From JBGTIS01 sp041745535 (GTDB lineage: Bacteria > Bacteroidota > Bacteroidia > Cytophagales > Cyclobacteriaceae), in contig JBGTIS010000077.1 of assembly GCA_041745535.1 (NCBI GenBank), forward strand, positions 1-64,000: a stretch of DNA of 64,000 nt, written 5' to 3'. Of this stretch, positions 1 to 6,355 are shown in pieces. Numbering within the stretch: position 1 is the first letter of the stretch; every line of letters starts with the position of its first letter. A program made the position numbers and the translations under genes. The notes beneath the pieces were generated by a model. The model saw nothing but the letters and a program-made list of their open reading frames with translations. It had not been told where the DNA came from and did not search any database.

Positions 1-133
1 GCAATAGCATTTAAATCCGCTACGTTCACATGCACAAACGTTAGTGTGCCACGAAGTGGTGATAATCCAGTGGGTGGAAACCCCATCAAGGTAATTAACT
101 GTTCACCTTGAAGAAAAACAAACAGTCATACCC

Positions 134-577
134 GTGAGGGTATCGCTGAGGATATCCGAAGATATATCGGACATTCGCCCCACTCAGAGGTCAAAACTAT
201 TCACCAAGATCCGCGAGCTATTAGCAAAGCCAAGACATTGGAAGATAGAACCGATGATCTACAAGTTAAACGAATTGCTAATGGGGTGGTTGAATTACTT
301 CTCAATCAGCGAAGTGACCCATATCTGGGAAACCATCAAAGTGATCATTCCGCGTCTGGATTATAAACTATTCAAATGGTTAAAGGGCAAAGGGAGAAAA
401 GCGCGCGAGTCGCTACGCCAGCGACCCTACAGGAACCTTGTCGCGTACAAGAACCTGTTGCGCGCGCTTGAAGACACTCGCGAAAGCTCAATGAAGAACT
501 CTATCGGTAAGCCTAGGCGGCCCCGCCGTGTGAGGAAAAACTTCATGCGCGGTTTGACGCGAGCCGCCATGGAATAG
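134..577 (+). pseudogene. C-terminal fragment of group II intron reverse transcriptase/maturase
   Basis: An open frame of 147 codons. Residues from about 21 resemble the maturase-specific domain X of group II intron proteins, with the diagnostic GWLNYF motif and a basic tail (LFKWLKGKGRKARESL). All seven reverse transcriptase blocks are absent. The apparent GTG start lies in the loop of an RNA hairpin (128-143), so it is not a believable start. The frame also runs straight through the domain V structure, where the predicted Arg-rich tail is RNA sequence read as protein. It is a remnant and unlikely to be expressed as a functional maturase. Confidence 0.7.
523..556 (+). ncRNA. Group II intron domain V
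   Basis: The 34-nt segment folds as the catalytic hairpin: lower stem GCCGTGT (525-531) with GCGCGGT (547-553), a two-nucleotide AT bulge on the 3' side (545-546), and upper stem GAGG/CTTC closing an A-rich loop. The position of the catalytic triad reads CGC (524-526) instead of AGC, as in class IIC introns. All pairs were checked by eye, several of them G-U. Confidence 0.6.
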
Positions 578-704
578 CGCACTGGTAGTCCAATTATTGC
601 TATATTTATAATAAATTGAGCTGCCAGGATCTACCCTACGCTGCAACCATAAAAAATTGACTTACATTTTGTAACTTTAGATTACCAATCAACTAAAGAA
701 GAAG

Positions 705-953
705 ATGATGGAGTTAAAACTTAACATTGGATTTAAGCAACTGTTTAATTTAGCCAAACAATTGCCACAACCAGAAAAGCAAAGACTTATTGCCGTACTT
801 CAAAAAACTATCAATCAAAACAAGGGTCAAACCGGAGTGCCGGCCACCGGAGTGCCGGCCAAAGGTGAAAGAGAACTGGGAAAATATAAAGGCAAGATTC
901 AAATGTCTGAAGATTTTAATGCTCCATTAGATGATTTTAAGGAATACATGTAA
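705..953 (+). CDS. Antitoxin of a PIN-domain toxin-antitoxin pair (DUF2281/VapB-like)
   Basis: 82-residue protein whose C-terminal half (GKYKGKIQMSEDFNAPLDDF) has the form seen in small antitoxins that precede PIN-domain toxins: a short Gly-Lys segment, then an acidic stretch ending in DFxEYM. Its stop codon overlaps the ATG of the toxin gene by one base (TAATG), which implies translational coupling. The middle of the protein contains TGVPA twice in tandem, encoded by a perfect DNA repeat. A TAACTTTA box at 672-679 is close to the Bacteroidota -7 element, but no matching -33 TTG was found. Family assignment rests on motif and context. Confidence 0.65.
   Translation: MMELKLNIGFKQLFNLAKQLPQPEKQRLIAVLQKTINQNKGQTGVPATGVPAKGERELGKYKGKIQMSEDFNAPLDDFKEYM
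831..860 (+). repeat. Perfect 15-bp tandem repeat inside the antitoxin gene
   Basis: ACCGGAGTGCCGGCC occurs twice without spacer (831-845, 846-860) and encodes TGVPA-TGVPA. Each unit contains CCGG on both sides of a short core and is much richer in G+C than the gene around it. Being in frame, it would lengthen or shorten the linker of the antitoxin by five residues per unit. Confidence 0.9.
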
Positions 954-1336
954 TGAGATACCTTTTAGATACACAGATTTTGCTTTGGATTTTTGGAGAA
1001 TCAGATAAACTTACCACAACGGCTACTCAAATTGTTAAAGATCAAAAAAATAGTTTATATGTTAGTAAGGTTAGCTTTTGGGAAGCAGCTATTAAAGTTA
1101 ATATAGGTAAACTAACTCTCCCATTTGAATTAGAAGTTCTTGTTCAAGAGACAATTTCCAATGATATTGAGATATTAGAGATAGAAATGAGCCACATTTT
1201 GGAAGTTGTCAATTTGCCTCTTCATCATCGTGATCCTTTTGATAGATTAATTATCACTCAGGCGATGGTGGATGATATACCTGTTATTTCAAGTGATGAT
1301 AAATTCTCTCTTTATGATATAAAACGAATTTGGTAA
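953..1336 (+). CDS. PIN-domain ribonuclease toxin (VapC-type)
   Basis: 127-residue PIN-domain protein. It starts with the first acidic motif (YLLDT, Asp6), has a central Glu in SFWEAAIK, and carries RDPFDRLI followed by SSDDKF, which supply the further metal-binding acids. This pattern fits the COG3744 branch of PIN toxins. These enzymes cut RNA and are neutralised by the partner encoded just upstream, with which the gene overlaps by one base. All active-site acids are present, so the toxin looks intact. An attC-like inverted repeat follows immediately, an arrangement typical of toxin-antitoxin cassettes in integrons. Confidence 0.85.
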   Translation: MRYLLDTQILLWIFGESDKLTTTATQIVKDQKNSLYVSKVSFWEAAIKVNIGKLTLPFELEVLVQETISNDIEILEIEMSHILEVVNLPLHHRDPFDRLIITQAMVDDIPVISSDDKFSLYDIKRIW

Positions 1337-1351
1337 AGGAAAAAGGTATGC

Positions 1352-1481
1352 CGCTAACACAAGCCAGCCTCAAGCCTTGGTAGATACGCGATTCGGTGGC
1401 TTCATGCTCCAAGTTCGTTTATCTTCAGTGGGACAGAAAATCGCTCATAAGGTCGGCCTGAGGCTAGCCAAACCGTTGGCG
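1352..1481 (+). repeat. attC-like imperfect inverted repeat downstream of the toxin gene
   Basis: Outer arms CGCTAAC (1352-1358) and GTTGGCG (1475-1481) pair over seven positions with one G-T pair, and they carry the AAC/GTT cores of integron attC sites. Inner arms (AGCCTCA 1366-1372 with TGAGGCT 1459-1465, extended by GCC/GGC after one mismatch) form a second stem, as the L boxes of attC do. About 80 nt of unconserved sequence lie between. The R boxes depart from the RYYYAAC consensus in the first two bases, so this is attC-like, not a proven recombination site. No integrase gene is present. Confidence 0.45.
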
Positions 1482-1573
1482 TACATGCAAAAAGAATTGA
1501 AATATGAAAATAATGACAATAATTTCTAGTGACAGAGATAAAAATAACCAAGTCCCATTAAAAGCAATAAGGT

Positions 1574-2929
1574 ATGTGGTCTTTGAATTTTCATACGCAA
1601 ATCGAATATGATCCGACAATCGTTTCTGATTTAATTAAAAGCAGTCAAACATCGATAGCAGCGTTAAAACAAGACATCCAAACGAAATCAGGATCGGATT
1701 TATTTGATTTTATGCTGGAAGATATCCAGCAATTAAAGAAGAGTTTATCAGATCCACAAAACATGGATGTGATTATGGCCGCTATAAATGCTTCATCATG
1801 GATCAATGAAAAAATGAACGAGTGGTTAGGTGAAAAAAACGTAGCAGACACGCTTTCTCAATCTGTACCCAATAATATTACTTCGGAAATGGGTCTGGCG
1901 CTATTGGATGTCGCGGATGTGATTCGCCCTTATCCGGAAGTAATTGATTATTTACAACATGTAAAAGATGATAACTTCTTGGATGAACTGGTTCAATTTG
2001 ATGGTGGACGGGAAACCCAGGACGCGATCTATGATTATCTCAACAAATACGGAATGCGATGTGTCGGGGAAATAGATATTACGAGAACTCGTTGGAGCGA
2101 AAAACCAACTACACTTGTCCCCTTGATTCTCAGTAATATCAAAAACTTTGAACCTAATGCCAGCCATCGGAAATTTGAGCAAGGGCGACAGGAAGCTTTG
2201 AAAAAAGAACAAGAGTTATTAGATCGATTGGCGCCATTACCGGATGGTGAACGAAAAGCCGAAGAGACAAAACGAATGATCAGCCTGATCCGGAATTTCA
2301 GCGGTTATCGTGAATATCCAAAATACGGCATCGTTAATCGCTACTTCGTTTATAAGCAGGCTTTGCTGAAAGAAGCCGAACAACTCGTACAAGCGGGCGT
2401 TATTCATGAAAAAGAAGATATCTACTATCTCACTTTTGAAGAACTTCGCGAAGTCGTACGCACAAATAAACTGGATTACCAAATCATCGGCAAACGAAAA
2501 GACGAGCACAAATTATATGAAAAACTAACTCCCCCACGTGTGATCACGTCTGATGGGGAAATCATCGCGGGTGCGTACAAACGAGAAAATCTCCCAGCCG
2601 AAGCTATTGTAGGTCTGCCTGTTTCCTCCGGAGTGATAGAGGGACGGGCACGTGTTATCTTAAACATGGAAGATGCCGCCGTGGAAACGGCTGATTTGGA
2701 AAATGGTGATATATTAGTCACCTCCTTTACCGACCCTAGCTGGACACCCTTGTTTGTATCCATAAAAGGTCTGGTCACCGAAGTTGGTGGACTGATGACC
2801 CATGGAGCGGTTATCGCACGTGAATATGGCTTACCAGCAGTTGTCGGAGTAGAAAATGCTACCAAACTGATAAAAGATGGGCAACGAATTCGCGTGCATG
2901 GAACAGAAGGGTATGTAGAAATCCTATAA
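1574..2929 (+). pseudogene. C-terminal half of a rifampicin phosphotransferase / PEP-synthase-like enzyme
   Basis: 451 residues. The family is about 865 residues long and has an ATP-grasp domain, a rifampicin-binding domain and a swivelling His domain. Here the N-terminal ATP-grasp half is missing. The middle part and the His domain are intact, including the catalytic His motif GGLMTHGAVIAREYGLPAV and the end VHGTEGYVEIL. The sequence resembles Bacillus/Paenibacillus homologues far more than I would expect for a Bacteroidota gene, so recent transfer is likely. The ATG at 1574 is simply the first in-frame Met after the break, and the 240 bp upstream hold no trace of the lost half. Without ATP binding the fragment should not phosphorylate rifampicin. 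Confidence 0.75.
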
Positions 2930-3610
2930 ACCGGGGAATAGGAAAGAGTATCAATTGTATAAATCAAGCCTTAATCAAACTTCCGTTCAATATTTAAGAA
3001 ATCGTCTCAAGGAAGAAACTCAATTATTGCATTTGCAAGGAAAATAAATCAAAGTTTCATGACCGATGACCAAGGGGCCAGAAAATTGGCATCTGAAATA
3101 ATTGGAAGTTCAAGGGTTCAAACACACCTCATTTACTTGGTTGGCTATTTTACAAAAGAGTTTTAAAAGATTCTGATATTAGAGTGATAATAAAGGAACA
3201 TGAGTAGTAAAAGCATTAAAACGCCAATCGCCAACCCCACAAGCGCAGGGCCTCCATTCCATGGTGGCCATTCCCTGTGCTAAACATGATCCTCAGGATT
3301 CCATCCTTCCGGAATACAATAGGTTATATGACGGACGGATTGCCCTGGCGACAGGTTCTTAATCGCTATCTGTTGATGAAACAGTTTCCGGCGAATCAGA
3401 AATCAGGTCAGTTTCTTCCCCTTCACCGGCACATTTCCTTCTTTCTACCAACTGATTGAAATAATCAATATTTTCATTCCCATGACTAATTTATGAATCA
3501 TAATTATTGGAAGGGGTAAGGGTGGCATATTGACTGGCAATGGTACGATGCCTATCTTGTGCGATATAATTCAGGTAACGGTACAGGATACTCAAAATAA
3601 ATAGAATATT
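2930..3610. other. 680-bp stretch without a believable gene, probably decayed DNA
   Basis: Only short broken frames are visible. On the plus strand about 35 codons start at 3060 (MTDDQGARKLASEI). On the minus strand, between about 3290 and 3170, a hydrophobic run (GGPALVGLAIGVLMLLLLMF) preceded by WPPWN resembles the start of a YeeE/YedE-type membrane protein but ends in stops. A second minus-strand fragment around 3290-3400 contains CIPEGWNPEDHV. The stretch lies between a truncated foreign gene and a repeat-flanked gene, which fits a scar of past rearrangements. Confidence 0.5.
3524..3571 (+). repeat. Diverged direct repeat, copy A
   Basis: Shares the exact 16-mer TTGACTGGCAATGGTA (3530-3545) with copy B at 4007-4055. 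A further similar half contains a small TATC...GATA hairpin. It lies 40 bp before the VOC gene at 3611. One frame of both copies reads DWQWY, so the repeat may be the remains of a duplicated coding end. Confidence 0.7.
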
Positions 3611-3985
3611 ATGAAATGTGAATCAAATTCAATCAGAGCTTTTATCGGAGCGAAGGACTTTAATGAGTCAAGAGCGTTTTATGCTCAACTCGGATTTGAG
3701 GAAGTTATTCTTGATGCTAAAATGAGCTACTTTAAGGTCAATGAAAGTTTAGGCTTTTATTTACAGGATTATTATGTAAGAGATTGGGTAAATAATACAA
3801 TGATATTTTTAGAAGTAGCGAACCTGGAGGATTGCCAAAAAGAATTAATGGAAAAAGGCTTGCGGGAAAAGTATGATAAAGTTCGTTTTTCAGAAATTAA
3901 GAATGAACCCTGGGGCAGAGAGTTGTTCATGCATGACCCATCAGGAATTCTTTGGCATTTTGGAGAATTCAAAAAAACTGAATAA
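3611..3985 (+). CDS. VOC (glyoxalase/bleomycin-resistance) fold protein
   Basis: 124 residues with the layout of a single-chain VOC protein: an opening beta strand followed by DFNESRAFYAQLGFEEV, a central GFYLQDYY strand, and the closing HDPSGILWHFGEF motif whose His and late Glu positions usually bind metal or substrate. Members act on small molecules, from glyoxalase-like isomerisation to binding of bleomycin-type drugs; the sequence does not say which. The gene is alone in its orientation block and flanked on both sides by copies of the 48-bp repeat, suggesting it entered or was duplicated as a unit. Confidence 0.8.
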   Translation: MKCESNSIRAFIGAKDFNESRAFYAQLGFEEVILDAKMSYFKVNESLGFYLQDYYVRDWVNNTMIFLEVANLEDCQKELMEKGLREKYDKVRFSEIKNEPWGRELFMHDPSGILWHFGEFKKTE

Positions 3986-4006
3986 GCCAGTCGGGCACAA
4001 TGTATA

Positions 4007-4055
4007 GGCAATTTGACTGGCAATGGTATAATAGAATCTATCGCGCGATACAATT
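4007..4055 (+). repeat. Diverged direct repeat, copy B
   Basis: Second copy of the repeat at 3524-3571, sharing a 16-bp exact core (4013-4028). Here the hairpin part is a perfect palindrome, TATCGCGCGATA (4039-4050). It sits between the VOC gene and the broken methyltransferase. Confidence 0.7.
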
Positions 4056-4090
4056 TAATCTTTTTTATTATCTACTAAACCATCACTTTC

Positions 4091-4651
4091 ATGAACGTAA
4101 AACAGCATTACGACCAGCATCTGGGAAACTTCTATTCCTGGATGACCGGGAACTTTGAGGTAGCCGTTGCACAGCAAATGGAAGTATTCCGAAATTTTCA
4201 ACTCATTCCTGCCACTACCGGCAAATGCCTGGACCTGGGTGCCGGGCATGGCATTCAATCGGTAGCCCTTGCCAGACTGGGCTTTCAGGTAAAAGCCATT
4301 GATTTTAATAGGCAACTGCTGGAAGAACTGAAAGAAAATGCCTGAGGATTGCCGATAGAAGCCATTCAGGACGATTTGCGACAGGTATTGCCCTATTAGC
4401 CATGGGCGCCCGAACTGATCGGCTGTTTTGGCGATACCATCAGTCATCTGGCTTCCATGCAGGAAATCAGTCAGTTGATATCCGATTGTGCGCAAACCCT
4501 GGCACCAGGTGGAAAACTGGTAGTATCGTTTCGGAATTATGAACACGAACTGACGGGCAGCAGCCGGTTTATTCCCGTAAACTCAGACGATGAGCGGATT
4601 TTAACCTGTATCCTGGATTATGAACAGGAATTTGTTGGCAGAAAAAGATAG
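4091..4651 (+). pseudogene. SAM-dependent methyltransferase, broken by two in-frame stops
   Basis: One continuous frame encodes a class I methyltransferase: N-terminal MNVKQHYDQHLGNFYSWMTG, the SAM-binding motif I CLDLGAGHGIQ near residue 45, an acidic residue after the second strand (VKAIDFNR), and later CFGDTISHL and LAPGGKLVVSF. It is interrupted by TGA at 4343-4345 and TAG at 4397-4399, with no shift of frame. It also stops after FVGRKR, short of the usual C-terminal strands. Two different stop codons plus a truncated end argue for decay, not recoding. Similar methyltransferases often sit beside VOC and acetyltransferase genes in mobile stretches. Confidence 0.8.
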
Positions 4652-4679
4652 AATAAAATAATTATAAGGTAAAAAGAGT

Positions 4680-5333
4680 ATGGCAACTATTGATCACTTT
4701 TTTATTTTCTCGCAGCGAAAAGGGACGGAAGCTGATTTGCTGACACAGTTCGGACTCACCGAAGGCAGCAGCAACCAGCATCCCGGACAGGGAACAGCGT
4801 GCCGGAGATTTTTCTTTGAAAACTGCTTTCTGGAACTGGTTTGGGTAGAGAATGAATCGGAAGTGAGAAGCAATGAAGTGGCCCCTACCTGTTTATGGGA
4901 ACGGTCAGCGCCTGCTCATACCGCTTTTTCTCCGTTTGGCTTATGCATTCGGGAAGAAGAAAATCGTCCATTTCTGTTTAGTAATAAAATTCTTTATGCG
5001 CCTTCCTATTTTTCCCAGGGAATGAGTTTTGAAATAGTAACCCATGCAGATTGCCCGGCATTCCCCATGCTATTTAAAATGCCCTGGGAATTAGGTAAAT
5101 TAAGGTCCAAAGAACCAACAGCTCATCCTGTTGGTTGTAAACAGGTAACGCGACTAATGTACAGCTTACCCGTAACAGATCCGGTTACAGCAGACATTGA
5201 GGCATTAAAAAAGGAAAGCTGGTTCGGTATGGAAGCAGCGGGAAATTTCAAATTAACCGTCGAGTTCGATAACAATCGGCAACATAAGCTGAAAAGCTTT
5301 GCGCCGGATTTACCGCTTGAGTTTTATTATTAA
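4680..5333 (+). CDS. Glyoxalase-like (VOC superfamily) protein
   Basis: 217 residues starting MATIDHFFIFSQRKG, the usual first strand of glyoxalase-like proteins that have two unequal VOC halves. CRRFFFENCFLELVWV forms the next conserved strands; the second half (MSFEIVTHADCPAFP onward) is less typical. No metal site is obvious, so enzymatic action is uncertain. The gene follows the broken methyltransferase by 28 bp and may once have been co-transcribed with it. It is the last gene of the accessory-looking left end. Confidence 0.7.
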   Translation: MATIDHFFIFSQRKGTEADLLTQFGLTEGSSNQHPGQGTACRRFFFENCFLELVWVENESEVRSNEVAPTCLWERSAPAHTAFSPFGLCIREEENRPFLFSNKILYAPSYFSQGMSFEIVTHADCPAFPMLFKMPWELGKLRSKEPTAHPVGCKQVTRLMYSLPVTDPVTADIEALKKESWFGMEAAGNFKLTVEFDNNRQHKLKSFAPDLPLEFYY

Positions 5334-5499
5334 TTATGCTGTGTCTTTTCCGATAGAAATCAGACAGGCCTGCCAAGTTAACAAACCGGTAAATTTGAGC
5401 ATTGTGAATAATGTTGTTTATTTATTCTAATTAAGAATTTATTGTGGTCAGGCAGTAAGTGAATAAAAGCCGTGGAGAATGAGGATATGATGAAGTGCC

Positions 5500-5530
5500 T
5501 TGTTTAGTATTGAACTCAGATTTAAGTTTG
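5500..5530 (+). promoter_or_regulatory. Bacteroidota-type promoter upstream of cutC
   Basis: TTG at 5500-5502, 20-bp spacer, TAAGTTTG at 5523-5530: a full match to TTG-N17-23-TAnnTTTG. The expected start of transcription, near 5537, leaves a leader of about 80 nt before the GTG start of cutC. Confidence 0.6.
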
Positions 5531-5617
5531 TGTCATGATCTAAATTTGAAGAATATCTTAAAAGTAATTTAGCCTATTTAGTTTAAATGAAGTGAGAAAA
5601 ATATTAAAAGTAAAAAC

Positions 5618-6355
5618 GTGACGCGAAATATTAAATTAGAAGTTTGTGTAGACTCTGTACAGTCAGCCATTAACGCTGAAAAAGGGGGGGCAATCCGGGT
5701 AGAATTATGCGATAACCTGTTCGAAGGGGGCACTACACCAAGTGCCGGCACCATTGAAGTAGCCAGAAAAAATTTATCCATCGGTCTGCAGGTTATTATC
5801 AGACCACGGGGAGGGGATTTTCTTTATTCGGATATCGAGTTTGATATTATGAAACGGGATATTGCGCAGGCAAAATTATTAGGCGCTGATGGGGTGGTAA
5901 TTGGTATTTTACTACCAGATGGTACGGTAGATATGTCCCGGACTGCCGAATTAGTTAAACTTGCCCGACCCATGAACGTAACTTTTCACCGGGCATTCGA
6001 TATGACATCCGATCCGTTTGAAGCGTTGGAAGACATTATCAGCCTTGGAATTGACCGGATTCTCACTTCCGGTCAGGAACGTTCGGTGCCGGAAGGCGTA
6101 GCCCTGATTGGGGAGTTGGTGAAAAAAGCCGGCAACAGAATAATGATTATGCCTGGTGGGGGAATTAATGAATGGAATATTGAAAAAATTGTAGAAGCTA
6201 CCGGCGTGCGGGAATGCCATGTATCGGGCAGAAAAAGAATAAGCAGTGAGATGCGATTTATTAACAATCGAGCTTATATGGGAGGAGAATTGCGGTTTCC
6301 CGAATACGAAAATTTTGTTGTGGATGTTGACAGAATAAAAGCTATGAATTTCTAA
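5618..6355 (+). CDS. cutC: CutC family TIM-barrel protein
   Basis: 245 residues, the usual length of CutC, beginning LEVCVDSVQSAINAEKGGA. It contains the family signatures RVELCDNLFEGGTTPSAG and VTFHRAFDMTSDP and the late MPGGGINEWNI segment. CutC is a cytosolic TIM barrel long linked to copper tolerance, but its reaction is unknown. The start is GTG at 5618; no ATG fits the conserved N-terminus. It is transcribed alone from the promoter at 5500-5530 and converges with the histidine kinase gene, overlapping its end by four bases. Confidence 0.93.
   Translation: MTRNIKLEVCVDSVQSAINAEKGGAIRVELCDNLFEGGTTPSAGTIEVARKNLSIGLQVIIRPRGGDFLYSDIEFDIMKRDIAQAKLLGADGVVIGILLPDGTVDMSRTAELVKLARPMNVTFHRAFDMTSDPFEALEDIISLGIDRILTSGQERSVPEGVALIGELVKKAGNRIMIMPGGGINEWNIEKIVEATGVRECHVSGRKRISSEMRFINNRAYMGGELRFPEYENFVVDVDRIKAMNF

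Larger units (their letters stand above)
44..580 (+). mobile_element. Relic of a class C-like group II intron
   Basis: The 5' part starts with a GUGUG-type intron start at 44-48. It is followed by closely packed hairpins typical of structured intron RNA: 49-59 (CCAC-GAA-GTGG), 87-110 (CAAGGT/ACCTTG), 128-143 (ATACCC-GTGA-GGGTAT with a GNRA loop) and 156-170. From about 195 the sequence encodes the C-terminal maturase domain of the intron reverse transcriptase, and 523-556 folds as domain V. The reverse transcriptase core that should lie between domain I and the maturase domain is missing, so this is a deletion derivative that cannot move by itself. The 3' boundary near 575-580 is estimated. 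Confidence 0.6.

Noticed and set aside
2476..2967. 163-codon minus-strand frame inside the phosphotransferase fragment
   Set aside because: It lies antisense to a clear protein family match and shows no motif of its own; Ser/Thr/Pro-rich antisense frames are expected there.
3170..3290. Minus-strand YeeE/YedE-like fragment
   Set aside because: Only about 35 residues with one hydrophobic run; too short and too generic to annotate as a pseudogene.
3277..3459. 60-codon plus-strand frame
   Set aside because: No family features, begins in the middle of a decayed stretch, and the composition is unlike the neighbouring genes.
4013..4030. TTGACT...TATAAT resembling a sigma-70 promoter in the repeat
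   Set aside because: The spacer is only about 8 bp, and Bacteroidota use TTG-N17-23-TAnnTTTG.
4343..4399. Selenocysteine or pyrrolysine recoding in the methyltransferase
   Set aside because: Two different stop codons, no SECIS-like hairpin, and a truncated C-terminus fit simple decay.
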